This document shows positions 51,351-60,940 of a stretch of DNA of 64,000 nt, piece after piece (position 1 is the stretch's first letter; each line of letters opens with the position of its first letter). The stretch comes from Zafaria cholistanensis (GTDB taxonomy: Bacteria; Actinomycetota; Actinomycetes; Actinomycetales; Micrococcaceae). The notes under the pieces were generated by a model. It was not told the DNA's origin, made no database searches, and worked only from the letters and a program-made list of their open reading frames with translations. The DNA lies in the NCBI RefSeq assembly GCF_008580665.1, contig NZ_BKDJ01000003.1, positions 186,001 to 250,000 on the forward strand, written 5' to 3'. Made by a program: the position numbers and the translations under genes.

Positions 51351-53492
51351 ATGCCGAGGATGACTACGCAAACGGCAACCCTGGTTCCCAGCTACGTCCA
51401 GGGAGCCTGGTGGACCCCGGAATCCAGCGAGGGCGCCACCCCGGTGCGCGACGCCAACACGGGCGAACTGCTGGCCCACGTGAGCACGGCGGGGCTGGAC
51501 CTGGCCGGCGTCGTCGACTACGGGCGCACCGTCGGCCAGGCCGGCCTCGGCCGGCTGACCCTGCACCAGCGCGCGCTCAAGCTCCGCGACCTGGCGCAGT
51601 ACCTGAACGCGCACCGCGAGGAACTCTACGAGCTGTCCTACAAGACCGGCGCCACCAGGATCGACTCGATGATCGACGTCGACGGCGGCATCGGCGTACT
51701 CTTCACCTTCTCCTCCAAGGGCCGGCGCGAACTGCCGAACTCGGATGTCATCGTCGACGGAGCGGCCGAGCCGCTGTCCAAGGACGGCTCCTTCATCGGC
51801 GAGCACATCTACACCCGCATCCCGGGCGTGGCCGCACAGATCAATGCCTTCAACTTCCCCGTCTGGGGGATGCTGGAGAAGTTCGCCCCCGCCTTCGTCG
51901 CCGGCGTGCCCACCATTGTCAAGCCGGCGACCCCCACGGGCTTCCTCACCGAGGCCGTGGTCCGCCTGATCGTGGACTCCGGGCTCCTGCCGGAGGGCTC
52001 GCTGCAGCTGATCTCGGGTTCCGCCCGCAACCTGCTGGACGTGATGGACTACCGCGACCTGCTCTCCTTCACCGGTTCGGCCTCCACGGCCAACCGGCTC
52101 AAGACGCACCCCAACGTCATTGAGGGCGGGGTGCGCCTTACCGTTGAAACCGATTCGCTCAACGCCGCAATCCTCGGCCCCGACGCGGTCCCGGGCACCC
52201 CCGAGTTCGAGGCCTTCGTCAAGGCCGTCGTCACCGAGATGACGGTCAAGGCCGGCCAGAAGTGCACCGCGATCCGCCGCACGATCGTGCCCCAGGAGCT
52301 GGTGGACGACGTCGTCGCCGCCATCGGCGAACGGATCACCCAGCGCGTCGTGGTCGGGGACCCCCGCGCCGAAGGCGTCACCATGGGCGCCCTGGCGTCC
52401 CTGGAGCAGCTGCGCGACGTGCGCGGCGCCGTCGACGCAATGCTGGCGGCCGGCGGCGAACTGGCCTACGGCACCCTCGACGCCCCGCAGGTGCGCACCG
52501 CCCACGGCCAACAGGCCGTTGTCCCCGACGGCGCCTTCATGACCCCGGTGGTGCTCACCTGGTCCGACGTGGAGGCCGAGGCCGTGCACAGCCGCGAGGC
52601 CTTCGGGCCGGTCACCTCCGTGCTCGGCTACACGGACCTGTCCGAGGCGATCCGGCTGGCCGCCAAGGGCGCCGGTTCGCTGGTGGCCACGGTCTGCACC
52701 AACGACGGCGACACCGCCCGCGCCCTGACCGTGGGGATCGCCGGCCACCACGGACGCGTGCACGTGCTCAACCGCGAAACGGCCCGCACCTCCACGGGAC
52801 ACGGCTCCCCGGTTCCCCACCTGGTCCACGGCGGCCCGGGCCGCGCCGGCGGCGGCGAAGAGCTGGGCGGCATCCGCGCCGTCAAGCACCACATGCAGCG
52901 CACCGCCGTGCAGGGCTCCCCGAACCTCCTCACCGCGATCACCGGCGTGTGGCACACCGGCGCGGCGCGCAACACCGCCGGCGCCCCCGAGTTCGGAGGG
53001 CAGCCGGGCGTGGTCCACCCGTTCCGCAAGTCGCTGGCCGAACTGAGGATCGGGGACGCCTTCGCCTCGCCGCTGCGCCGGGTCACCCGGGAGGACATCG
53101 AGGACTTCGCCGCCAAGACCGGCGACACCTTCTACGCCCACACGGATGCGGCCGCCGCCGAGGCCAACCCGTTCTTCCCGGGCGTCGTGGCCCACGGCTA
53201 CCTGCTGGTCTCCTGGGCCGCCGGACTGTTCGTGGAGCCGGCACCGGGACCGGTGCTGGCCAACTACGGCCTGGAGAACCTGCGCTTCATCACCCCGGTC
53301 CCGGCCGGGGATTCGATCCGCATCACGCTCACCGCCAAGAAGATCACCCCCCGCGTGACCGACGTCTACGGCGAGGTCTGCTGGGATGCGGTCATCCAGA
53401 ACCAGGACGGCGACATCGTGGCAACCTACGACGTGCTGACCCTGGTCGAGAAGGAAAACACCACCTACGCGAACTGGCCGGCCGGGGCCTAG
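51351..53492 (+). CDS. paaZ: bifunctional PaaZ: oxepin-CoA hydrolase / semialdehyde dehydrogenase
   Basis: A 713-residue two-domain enzyme. The N-terminal aldehyde dehydrogenase has INAFNFPVWGMLEKFAPAF, SFTGSASTANRL and the catalytic GQKCTAIRRTIVP. The C-terminal MaoC-like hydratase (about residues 560-700) has DTFYAHTDAAAAEANPFFPG and VAHGYLLVSWAAG. It opens the oxepin ring and oxidises the resulting semialdehyde. I start at the ATG 51351, which has AGGAAGGA upstream; the ATG at 51360 is the alternative. Confidence 0.95.
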   Translation: MPRMTTQTATLVPSYVQGAWWTPESSEGATPVRDANTGELLAHVSTAGLDLAGVVDYGRTVGQAGLGRLTLHQRALKLRDLAQYLNAHREELYELSYKTGATRIDSMIDVDGGIGVLFTFSSKGRRELPNSDVIVDGAAEPLSKDGSFIGEHIYTRIPGVAAQINAFNFPVWGMLEKFAPAFVAGVPTIVKPATPTGFLTEAVVRLIVDSGLLPEGSLQLISGSARNLLDVMDYRDLLSFTGSASTANRLKTHPNVIEGGVRLTVETDSLNAAILGPDAVPGTPEFEAFVKAVVTEMTVKAGQKCTAIRRTIVPQELVDDVVAAIGERITQRVVVGDPRAEGVTMGALASLEQLRDVRGAVDAMLAAGGELAYGTLDAPQVRTAHGQQAVVPDGAFMTPVVLTWSDVEAEAVHSREAFGPVTSVLGYTDLSEAIRLAAKGAGSLVATVCTNDGDTARALTVGIAGHHGRVHVLNRETARTSTGHGSPVPHLVHGGPGRAGGGEELGGIRAVKHHMQRTAVQGSPNLLTAITGVWHTGAARNTAGAPEFGGQPGVVHPFRKSLAELRIGDAFASPLRRVTREDIEDFAAKTGDTFYAHTDAAAAEANPFFPGVVAHGYLLVSWAAGLFVEPAPGPVLANYGLENLRFITPVPAGDSIRITLTAKKITPRVTDVYGEVCWDAVIQNQDGDIVATYDVLTLVEKENTTYANWPAGA

Positions 53493-53525
53493 CGCTCCCT
53501 GCACGGACTGTTTCCTGCACGGCCC

Positions 53526-53559
53526 GCTCCCGGGCGCCGGCGCCCGCGCGCCCGGGAGC
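53526..53559. terminator. terminator between paaZ and the flavin reductase gene
   Basis: GCTCCCGGGCGC (53526-53537) pairs exactly with 53548-53559; the loop CGGCGCCC... can also fold. It sits between convergent genes. Confidence 0.75.
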
Positions 53560-53565
53560 AGGCCG

Positions 53566-54168
53566 CTACTTCCGCGAGTCGGGGTGGTCGTCCCCGATGT
53601 GGCCGGGTGCGTTGGCGGCCAGGACCCGCTGGACGAAGGCCGCGTATTCGTCCATGTAGTGGCGCAGGAAGGCCTCGGTGGACTCGTTTCTGACCTCACC
53701 GTCGTCCCCGAAGACCTCGGGGCTGAAGGTGATGTACGCCTCCGGTGCGTTGAGTTGGGGTGCGTCGAGGAAGCTCAGGACGCTGCGCATCGAGGACTGC
53801 ATGACCGCGGTGCCGATGCCGCCGGGGGAGGCGCCGATGATGCCGGTGGGCTTGCGGGCGAACGAGTTTGTGCCCCAGGGGCGCGATCCCCAGTCGATGG
53901 CGTTCTTGAGCGCGCCGGGGACGGACCGGTTGTATTCGGGGGAGATGAACAGGAGGCCGTCCGAGGACTCGATGGCCGATTTCAGGGCCGCGCCCGCGGC
54001 GGGGAAATCGGCATCGTAGTCCGGGTTGTAGAGGGGGAGGTCCCTGATGGGGATCTCGGTGAACTCGAGTTCCTCCGGCGCGAGCCTGATCAGCGCCTTG
54101 GAGAGGGTGCGGTTGATGGAGTTGCTGGCCAGGCTGCCGACAAAGTATCCGATCCTGTAGCTGGGCAC
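53566..54168 (-). CDS. NADPH-dependent FMN reductase
   Basis: A 200-residue flavodoxin-like reductase: IGYFVGSLASNSINRTLSKA (phosphate-binding loop), LLFISPEYNRSVPGALKNAI with the family's PEYN motif, and GIIGASPGGIGTAVMQ. The likely start is a GTG at 54168 with GGAAGGAAG before it; an ATG at 54252 adds an unconserved Pro/Ser stretch. Its link to phenylacetate catabolism is only by position. The 172 bp between it and the TetR gene contain nothing else I can name. Confidence 0.88.
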   Translation of the reverse strand: MPSYRIGYFVGSLASNSINRTLSKALIRLAPEELEFTEIPIRDLPLYNPDYDADFPAAGAALKSAIESSDGLLFISPEYNRSVPGALKNAIDWGSRPWGTNSFARKPTGIIGASPGGIGTAVMQSSMRSVLSFLDAPQLNAPEAYITFSPEVFGDDGEVRNESTEAFLRHYMDEYAAFVQRVLAANAPGHIGDDHPDSRK

Positions 54169-54340
54169 GGCTGCTTCCTTCCCTGGGCGGGACGGGGCGG
54201 ACGGGGCGGGGAAAGCCGGGGATCCTCCCGTCCGCGCGTGGATAAGGGTCACACGCCTACCGGTTTACCACGGTGTTCCCTGCCCGCATAGGTCCCGCGG
54301 GCGGCCGGCGGAGGTGGCAGCTGCTCCCCGGTCGCTCCTG

Positions 54341-54964
54341 CTACGCGGCGCTCTGGCCCGCCTGGAGGCCGCCAAACACCATGGCAATGATGTTTTCCTC
54401 CACCTGCCTGGCTGTCACGGGTCCCTCGGGCCGGTACCAGTCGACGAGCGAGTTGATGGTGCCGAAGAGCAGGCGGGTGGTGGTGCGTGGATCGATGTCG
54501 GGGCGCAGGGAGCCCTCCTGCTGGGCGGCAACGACGAGGTCGGACACCCTGCGGTCCATGGCGCGGCGGCGTTCCAGCGCATGGCGTTCCACCTCCGTGT
54601 TGCCGCGCAGGCGCAGCAGCAGGGTCACGTAGGGCTGGCGCTCGATCAGCACCGCGATGGTGGAGCGCAACACGAACTCAAGCCGCTGCGCCGCGCTGCC
54701 GGTGGAGGCCCGCTCGTCTTCGGCAATCGCCTCTAGGGGTACCAGGGCCTCGTCCAGGGCCAGCCGCAGCAGGTCGCTCTTGGAGGCGACGTGGTGGTAG
54801 ATGGCGGACTTGCTGATGCCCAGGTTCTCCGCCAGGATCCCCATCGAGGTCGCGTCATACCCGTGCTTGTTGAAGACCTGGACGGCGACGCTGAGCACGG
54901 ACTCCTGGTCGTAGCCGGGGCGGCCGCGCTTGGCGCCGGGCGAAGCGGTTGAAGGTTGGGGCAT
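54341..54964 (-). CDS. TetR-family regulator of the paa cluster (PaaR candidate)
   Basis: A 207-residue TetR protein. The HTH is SVLSVAVQVFNKHGYDATSM, then GILAENLGISKSAIYHHVAS (recognition helix). The C-terminal domain resembles the TetR_C of fatty/aryl-CoA-responsive regulators. It is the third gene after paaI and paaK, 80 bp downstream of paaK, so it may be co-transcribed from the promoter carrying operator site 4 and thus autoregulated. By analogy with PaaR of C. glutamicum the effector is expected to be phenylacetyl-CoA. Confidence 0.8.
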   Translation of the reverse strand: MPQPSTASPGAKRGRPGYDQESVLSVAVQVFNKHGYDATSMGILAENLGISKSAIYHHVASKSDLLRLALDEALVPLEAIAEDERASTGSAAQRLEFVLRSTIAVLIERQPYVTLLLRLRGNTEVERHALERRRAMDRRVSDLVVAAQQEGSLRPDIDPRTTTRLLFGTINSLVDWYRPEGPVTARQVEENIIAMVFGGLQAGQSAA

Positions 54965-55044
54965 GGTCTCGATTCTCCCATAAGTCAGGGGCGCGGCGGC
55001 GGCATCGGGTGCCGTCGCCGCGCCCCCGGACGGCCTTTCCGGCG

Positions 55045-56367
55045 CTACTTGTTGCGCAGGTCGTAGATGCGGCGCAGCTTGCCGGAGGAGCGGGCGAGGG
55101 TGCCGGGCTCGACGACGTCGATGCGGCAGGAAGAGCCGATGTTGATCTTGATGGCCTTTTGCAGTTCGGTCCCGGCGGCCAGGCCGCGCTCGGTGTCGCA
55201 GTCCTCGCGGCGTTCGATCTTCACGGCCAGTTCGTCCATGCGGTTGGGGCGGGTGATCTCCAGCTGGAAGTGCGGGGACAGGCCCGGGACCTTCAGCGCG
55301 ATCTCCTCGATCTGGGACGGGAACAGGTTCACCCCGCGCAGGATGATCATGTCATCGCTGCGCCCGGTGATCCGTCCCATGCGCCGGTGCGCCGGGCGGG
55401 CGGTGCCCGGGAGCAGGCGGGTGAGGTCGTGGGTGCGGTAGCGGATCACCGGCAGCGCCTGCTTGGTCAGCGAGGTGAAGACCAGCTCGCCGTGCTCCCC
55501 GTCGCCCAGGACCTTCGTGGAGTCGAACGCGTCCAGGATCTCGGGGCGGAAGTGGTCCTCCCAGATGTGGCTGCCGTCCTTGGTTTCGTTGGATTCGCCG
55601 GCCACGCCCGGGCCCATGACCTCGGAGAGGCCGTAGATGTCGCAGGCATCGATGCCCATCATCTCCTCGAGCTCGTGGCGCATCTCCTCGGTCCACGGCT
55701 CGGCCCCGAGCACGGCGACCTTCAGCGAGGTCGAGCGCGGGTCGATGCCCTGGCGCTGCATCGCGTCGGCGATGGTCAGCAGGTAGGTCGGGGTGGCCAG
55801 GATCGCGTCGGGTTCGAAGTCCAGGATCATCTGGATCTGCTTCTCCGTCTGCCCGCCGGACAGGGGGATGACGGTCGCGCCCAGGCGCTCGGCGCCGGCA
55901 TGGGCGCCCAGGCCGCCGGTGAACAGGCCGTAGCCGTAGGCGTTGTGGACCTTCCATCCGGGCTTGACCCCGGAGATGCGCAGGCTGCGGGCCACCAGCT
56001 TGGCCCAGTCGTCCAGGTCCTGGCGGGTGTAGCCGACCACGGTCGGGCGCCCGGTGGTGCCGGAGGAGGCGTGGATGCGGGAGACCTCGTGCTGCGGGAC
56101 CGCGAACATCCCGAAGGGATAGGTCTTGCGCAGGTCCTCCTTCTCCGTGAAGGGGAACCCGGCCAGGTCGGCCAGCTCCTTGAGGTCGGTCGGGTGCACG
56201 CCCGCGGCGTCGTACTTCTCCCGGTACAAAGGCACCCGGTCGTACGCGTAGGCCACGACGTGCTGCAGGCGCGCCAGCTGGAGGGCCTCCAACTCGTCCC
56301 GGCTCATGGTCTCTTCCGGATCCAACGGGTTGGGAAGCTCGATTCTGGGGGCAAGGGTCTCAGTCAT
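55045..56367 (-). CDS. paaK: phenylacetate-CoA ligase
   Basis: A 440-residue AMP-forming ligase of the PaaK type. Motifs: HASSGTTGRPTVVGYTRQDL (P-loop), AYGYGLFTGGLGAHAGAERL, IYGLSEVMGPGVAGESNE, RTHDLTRLLPG and GRSDDMIILRGVNLFPSQIE. It makes phenylacetyl-CoA from phenylacetate, CoA and ATP, the entry step of the pathway. It starts 52 bp after the paaI stop on the same strand. Confidence 0.97.
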   Translation of the reverse strand: MTETLAPRIELPNPLDPEETMSRDELEALQLARLQHVVAYAYDRVPLYREKYDAAGVHPTDLKELADLAGFPFTEKEDLRKTYPFGMFAVPQHEVSRIHASSGTTGRPTVVGYTRQDLDDWAKLVARSLRISGVKPGWKVHNAYGYGLFTGGLGAHAGAERLGATVIPLSGGQTEKQIQMILDFEPDAILATPTYLLTIADAMQRQGIDPRSTSLKVAVLGAEPWTEEMRHELEEMMGIDACDIYGLSEVMGPGVAGESNETKDGSHIWEDHFRPEILDAFDSTKVLGDGEHGELVFTSLTKQALPVIRYRTHDLTRLLPGTARPAHRRMGRITGRSDDMIILRGVNLFPSQIEEIALKVPGLSPHFQLEITRPNRMDELAVKIERREDCDTERGLAAGTELQKAIKINIGSSCRIDVVEPGTLARSSGKLRRIYDLRNK

Positions 56368-56419
56368 CGTGGGCCTTACGTGGTTGTTGCGGGGTGGGGA
56401 TCTGTGGCGCCGGGCGGGC

Positions 56420-56893
56420 TCAGCGCTTCGGCAGGGTGCGGGAACAGCCGCGGAATTCGGCGATCACCTCGTCCTCGCCGTCCGGGACGGACTGGAGGAC
56501 CTGGACGTCGTAGATGCCGGTGCGGCCCGACTGGTTCCGCCGTTCCGCCGCGGCCGTGAGCGTGCGTCCCGGAATGCCGGGCCGCAGGAAGTTGATGTCC
56601 GCCCCGGCGGCGACGGTGATGGTGTCCGTGGAGCCGGTGTGCGGATTGCAGGCGAGGGCGAAGGCGGTGTCCGCGAGCGCGAAGATCATCCCGCCGTGGG
56701 CGATGCCGAAGCCGTTGAGCATTTCGCGGCGCAGTTCCATGGTGATGGTGGCATGGCCGTCGCCGACCTCCTGGACCTGGATTCCCATCCACTCGGTGGC
56801 ATAGTCGTTCACCAGGATGGGGTGTGCCGGCCGGGTCCCGGCTTCCCGCTCGGGAGCGGAAGGCCCGGGGGTGCGCGTCGTGGCGTCGATCAT
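56420..56893 (-). CDS. paaI: hydroxyphenylacetyl-CoA thioesterase PaaI
   Basis: A 157-residue hotdog thioesterase with the PaaI active-site segment GFGIAHGGMIFALADTAFAL and a following ACNPHTGS. It rescues CoA from dead-end intermediates. GAAGGA precedes the ATG. First gene of the minus-strand paaI-paaK-tetR group. The N-terminal ~25 residues are an unconserved extension. Confidence 0.92.
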   Translation of the reverse strand: MIDATTRTPGPSAPEREAGTRPAHPILVNDYATEWMGIQVQEVGDGHATITMELRREMLNGFGIAHGGMIFALADTAFALACNPHTGSTDTITVAAGADINFLRPGIPGRTLTAAAERRNQSGRTGIYDVQVLQSVPDGEDEVIAEFRGCSRTLPKR

Positions 56894-56913
56894 GTGATGT
56901 CCTTCACCAATAA

Positions 56914-56930
56914 TTACCGAATGTTCATTA
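56914..56930. promoter_or_regulatory. paa operator-like site 4 (before paaI-paaK-tetR)
   Basis: Reverse complement TGAACATTCGGTAATTA, 21 bp before the paaI ATG on the minus strand. It keeps TGAAC..TCGGTAA but lacks the TCAG core of the other three, so it is the weakest member. Confidence 0.65.
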
Positions 56931-57014
56931 GGTAATCCTGTTTGGGGCCATAAGTCAAGGAAGGCCGGAACCGCGGCCCCGGCCGGGACCGCCCCGGTCT
57001 CCGGTCCCCCATGA

Positions 57015-57052
57015 CCTGCGGCCGCCCGGTCCGGGGACGGGGCGGCCGCAGG
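57015..57052 (-). terminator. terminator after the oligopeptidase gene
   Basis: CCTGCGGCCGCCC (57015-57027) pairs with 57040-57052, 12-nt loop. It is 35 bp downstream of the minus-strand oligopeptidase stop. Confidence 0.75.
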
Positions 57053-57086
57053 GGATCGCGCGGGATCGTGCAGGCGGGCCTGCCGG

Positions 57087-59249
57087 TCAGACCCGGTCGG
57101 CCGCCCCCAGCGCGTCGAGCACGAAGGCGTAGTCCCAGGCGCGGTCCTTCCAGGCCTCGTAGCGGCCGGAGGCGCCGCCGTGGCCGGCATCCATCTCGAT
57201 CTTCATGACGATCGGCGCGGAGCCGGTGGTCATCTCGCGCAGCCGCTGCACCCACTTCGCGGGTTCCACGTAGAGCACGCGGGTGTCGTTGAAGCTGGTC
57301 ACGGCGGCGACCTTGGGGTAAGGGGCGGCCACAACATTGTCGTAGGGGGAGTAGGACTTCATATAGGAGTACACCTCCGGATCCTGGATCGGGTTCCCCC
57401 ACTCCTCCCACTCCAGGGCGGACAGCGGCAGGTCGGGGTCCAGGATGGAGGTCAGCGCGTCGACGAAGGGCACCTGGGCCACCACGGCCGCATACAGCTG
57501 CGGCGCCAGGTTCAGCACCGCGCCCATCAGCAGCCCGCCTGCGGAGCCGCCCATGGCAGCCACCCGCTTGGGGTCGGCCCAGCCGGTAGCCACGATGTGC
57601 TCGGTGACGGCAATGAAATCGGTGAAGCTGTTTTTCTTGGCGAGCTTCTTGCCGTCGTCGTACCAGCGGCGGCCGAGTTCGCCGCCCCCGCGCACGTGCG
57701 CCACGACGAACACCACGCCGCGGTCCAGCAGGCTCAGCCGGGCGATGGAGAAGCCCGGATCCATGCTGATCTCGTAGCTTCCGTAGCCATACACCAGTGC
57801 CGGGTTGGTGCCGTCCGCCATGACGCCGCGCCGGCGCACGATGCTCACCGGGATTCCGGTGCCGTCGGAGGCGGTGGCCCAATCGCGTTCGGCGACATAG
57901 TCGGACGGGTCGTAGCCTCCCTTGACCGGAGTCTCCTTGCGCAGGGTCAGGGCCCCGTCGGCCAGCGCATAGTCGTAGACGCGCGGAGGAACCAGGTAGG
58001 AAGTATAGGTAAGCCGGACCAGCGGGGAATCGAACTCCGCGTTGGCCAGCGCACAGGTGTACAGCTCCTCCCCGAAGACCGGCTCCACGGGCTCGGCCTG
58101 TTCCGGGGTGCCCAGTCCGGCCAGGGGCAGGACCTGGACGCGCTCGGTTGTGTCCTTACGGACGGAGACCACCACGTGGGTGGAGGTGACGGCGGTGCCT
58201 TCCACCTTGACGTCTTCGCGGTGCGCGACGACGGTGGTCCACTCCTGGGCGGCCAGCGGCTTGGCAAATTCCTCCGTGCGGACCAGGGACACCATGTTGT
58301 TGACCGCTTCCCGGTTGTGGGTGACCAGGTAGGCGCGCCCCCCGGGGAGGATGACGGGGTCCATTCCGTGCAGGATGCGCGCCTCGCGGGAGAGCAGCAG
58401 GCGCGGGCGGGCCGCGGCGTCGGTGAGGTCGAGGGTGTGGGTTTCGCTGTATTCGGAGTTGCCCACGCTGATCAGCAGTTCGGTGCGGTCCGGGGACAGG
58501 TCGAAGCCGGTCCACATCCCGGGGTCGTCCTCCTGGAAGAGCACGGTGTCCGCGGCCGGATCGGTTCCCAGCGTGTGGGACTTGATCTGGTGCGGGCGCC
58601 AGGTCTCGTCCACCACGGTGTAGTAGGCGCGGGTGCCGTCGGGGGAGAATGCCACCCCGTAGAAGACGCCCTCGATCGTGTCCGGACGCAGTTCCCCGGT
58701 GGCCAGGTCCTTGAAGCGCAGGACAAAGCGTTCGTCGCCGGCGTAGTCCGCGGCGTAGGCCAGCAGGTTCCCGTCTTCGGTGACGGCCATCCCGCCGATG
58801 GAGAAGAACGGATGCCCCTCGGCCTCGGCGTTGCCGTCGAGCAGGACCTGTTCGCCCGCGAAGGGCTTTCCGGGTTCGACGACGGGCGGGGTCCAGTCCG
58901 CGGTGGCGTCCCCGGTGTCCCGCGCCGCGACGCGGCAGTGGATCGGGTACTGCTGGCCCTCGGCCGTGCGGGTGAAGTACCACCAGCCGCGCTTGCGGGC
59001 CGGAACGGAGAGGTCAGTTTCCTCGGTCCGTTCCTTGATCTCGTTGAAGATGGCCTCGCGCAGCTGCTGCTGGTGCGCGGTCACGGCCTCCGTGTAGGCG
59101 TTCTCGGCCTGCAGGTGCGCGATGACCTCGGGGTTCTCCTTGTCACGGAGCCATTCGTAGTCGTCAACGAACACGTCCCCGTGGTGGCGGCGTTCGGTGG
59201 GGACCTTTTTGGCAACGGGAGGCTGGGGCAGGGAGGCAGGTTCGCTCAT
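57087..59249 (-). CDS. ptrB: oligopeptidase B (S9 serine peptidase)
   Basis: A 720-residue prolyl-oligopeptidase-family enzyme. After an N-terminal HGDVFVDDYEWLRDKENPEV and a beta-propeller comes the alpha/beta hydrolase domain: VYGYGSYEISMDPGFS, GGELGRRWYDDGK, the Ser in AAMGGSAGGLLMGAVLN and the His near the end in EMDAGHGGASGRYE. Typical length for oligopeptidase B, which cleaves short peptides after basic residues in the cytoplasm. The ATG at 59249 has no strong ribosome-binding site; TTGAAT lies 6 nt upstream. Not part of the paa cluster functionally. Confidence 0.93.
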   Translation of the reverse strand: MSEPASLPQPPVAKKVPTERRHHGDVFVDDYEWLRDKENPEVIAHLQAENAYTEAVTAHQQQLREAIFNEIKERTEETDLSVPARKRGWWYFTRTAEGQQYPIHCRVAARDTGDATADWTPPVVEPGKPFAGEQVLLDGNAEAEGHPFFSIGGMAVTEDGNLLAYAADYAGDERFVLRFKDLATGELRPDTIEGVFYGVAFSPDGTRAYYTVVDETWRPHQIKSHTLGTDPAADTVLFQEDDPGMWTGFDLSPDRTELLISVGNSEYSETHTLDLTDAAARPRLLLSREARILHGMDPVILPGGRAYLVTHNREAVNNMVSLVRTEEFAKPLAAQEWTTVVAHREDVKVEGTAVTSTHVVVSVRKDTTERVQVLPLAGLGTPEQAEPVEPVFGEELYTCALANAEFDSPLVRLTYTSYLVPPRVYDYALADGALTLRKETPVKGGYDPSDYVAERDWATASDGTGIPVSIVRRRGVMADGTNPALVYGYGSYEISMDPGFSIARLSLLDRGVVFVVAHVRGGGELGRRWYDDGKKLAKKNSFTDFIAVTEHIVATGWADPKRVAAMGGSAGGLLMGAVLNLAPQLYAAVVAQVPFVDALTSILDPDLPLSALEWEEWGNPIQDPEVYSYMKSYSPYDNVVAAPYPKVAAVTSFNDTRVLYVEPAKWVQRLREMTTGSAPIVMKIEMDAGHGGASGRYEAWKDRAWDYAFVLDALGAADRV

Positions 59250-59434
59250 GGTTCCATTCAACCCAAACCCGGCTCCGGGCGGCACCAGCCGCGCCCGGTT
59301 GTTCGCCCCGGGCGCACCCGAACCCCGCCTCTGGGGTTTTGTCAAAACGTCCCGCCGGGCCCTATCGTCGAAGGGATTCGCGGGTCCCGCCTGCCGTGCC
59401 AACGGTGCGGGGCCCCTCTAAGAAAGGACCCACC

Positions 59435-60940
59435 GTGCAGCACTCCACCATGCGCGGCACCCCACTGCATGGGCCAACGCGGGCGGCGCGAGGCCGCCGG
59501 AGGCTGGCGGTCGTGGTTGCGGCCTGGCTGGCCTTCGCGGCGCTGCTCCTCGGCGCCACCGGTGCCCAGGCACAGGAAACTGACAACTCCGGCGTGGCCG
59601 GCAAGACCTTCGTGATCGGCACGGACACCACGTTCGCGCCGTTTGAGTTCCGGGACTCCTCCGGAGAGCTGACCGGCATCGACATGGACCTGATCCGGGC
59701 CATTGCCGAGAGCCAGGGCTTCGAGGTGGAGATCCGCTCGCTCGGGTTCAACGCGGCCCTGCAGGCGCTCTCCTCCAACCAGGTGGACGGGGTGATCGCC
59801 GGGATGTCCATCACCGACGAGCGCCGCCAAATCTACGACTTCTCGGAACCCTACTTCGAGTCCGGCGTGCAGATGGCCGTGGACCAGGACGACACCACCA
59901 TCACCGGGTACCAGGACCTGGCCGGGAAGACCGTCGTGGCCAAGACCGGGTCCGAGGGCGAGGCGTACGCCAAGTCGATCGCCGACCAGTACGGGTTCAC
60001 CGTGAATTCGCTGGACCAGTCCGCCACCATGTACGAGGCCGTGAAGTCCGGCAACGCCGTCGCCGTGTTCGACGACTACCCGGTGCTGGCTTACGGCGTC
60101 GCGCAGAACAACGGCCTGAAGACGGTCACCGAGAAGGTTCCCGGCGGCTCCTACGGCTTCGCCGTGAACAAGGGCCAGAACCCGGAATTGCTGGCCGCCT
60201 TCAACACCGGCCTGGCCCAGCTCAAGGCCAGCGGCGAATACCAGCGGATCCTGGACAAGTACCTCGCCGCCCCGCAGTCCGCCGCGCCGTCGACGTTCCT
60301 GGACCTGCTCACCTCGTCCTTCCCGGCCCTGATGAAGGGCCTGGGCAACACGCTGCTGGTGACCGGCATCTCCTTCGCGGTGGCCATGGTGCTGGGACTG
60401 GTCTTCGGGTTCTTCAGGGTCTCCACCAGCAAAATCCTGCGCGGCATCGCTACCGTGTTCGTCGCCGTCTTCCGCGGCACGCCGCTGCTGGTCTGGGCTT
60501 TCTTCTTCTACTTCGGCATCCCGCAGTTGACGGGGCAGCCGATCAGCATCTGGGTGGCCGGCGTCCTGACCCTGGCGCTGAACTCCGGTGCCTACATCAC
60601 CGAGATCGTCCGCGGCGGCATCCAGTCCGTGGACCCGGGGCAGCTGGAGGCCGCCCGCTCGCTGGGCCTGGGCTATGGCAAGTCCATGCAGCGCGTCGTG
60701 GTGCCGCAGGCGTTCAAGATCATGACCCCCTCGCTGATCAACCAGCTGATCATCATGCTCAAGGACAGCTCGCTGCTGCTGGCGATCGGGTTCGCGGAAC
60801 TGCTCTACCAGGGCCAGCAGATCTACGCGGGGAACTTCCGCATTACCGAGACGCTGTTCATCGTGGCCGTCATCTACTTCGTGGCCATCATGGCGCTGAC
60901 CTGGCTGGCCAATACCGCCGACAGGAGGTTCAACAAGTGA
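59435..60940 (+). CDS. fused substrate-binding/permease of an amino-acid ABC transporter
   Basis: A 501-residue fusion. An N-terminal signal sequence ends AQAQETD; residues ~60-280 are a solute-binding domain ([40 protein letters not shown]); the rest is a HisM/GlnP-type permease ([61 protein letters not shown] with the EAA loop). The binding part resembles glutamine/polar amino-acid receptors. GTG start with AGAAAGGA. The stop overlaps the ATPase start. Confidence 0.9.
   Translation: MQHSTMRGTPLHGPTRAARGRRRLAVVVAAWLAFAALLLGATGAQAQETDNSGVAGKTFVIGTDTTFAPFEFRDSSGELTGIDMDLIRAIAESQGFEVEIRSLGFNAALQALSSNQVDGVIAGMSITDERRQIYDFSEPYFESGVQMAVDQDDTTITGYQDLAGKTVVAKTGSEGEAYAKSIADQYGFTVNSLDQSATMYEAVKSGNAVAVFDDYPVLAYGVAQNNGLKTVTEKVPGGSYGFAVNKGQNPELLAAFNTGLAQLKASGEYQRILDKYLAAPQSAAPSTFLDLLTSSFPALMKGLGNTLLVTGISFAVAMVLGLVFGFFRVSTSKILRGIATVFVAVFRGTPLLVWAFFFYFGIPQLTGQPISIWVAGVLTLALNSGAYITEIVRGGIQSVDPGQLEAARSLGLGYGKSMQRVVVPQAFKIMTPSLINQLIIMLKDSSLLLAIGFAELLYQGQQIYAGNFRITETLFIVAVIYFVAIMALTWLANTADRRFNK

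Noticed and set aside
50865-53699. Minus-strand frame of about 940 codons covering paaZ
   Set aside because: Only its last 133 codons (50865-51266) are a real gene, the thioesterase; the rest is antisense to paaZ.
56893-56908. TGTGA-TGTCCT-TCACC, a CRP-like match at the paaI start
   Set aside because: It overlaps the ribosome-binding site and the start codon itself, so the match is more easily explained by translation signals.
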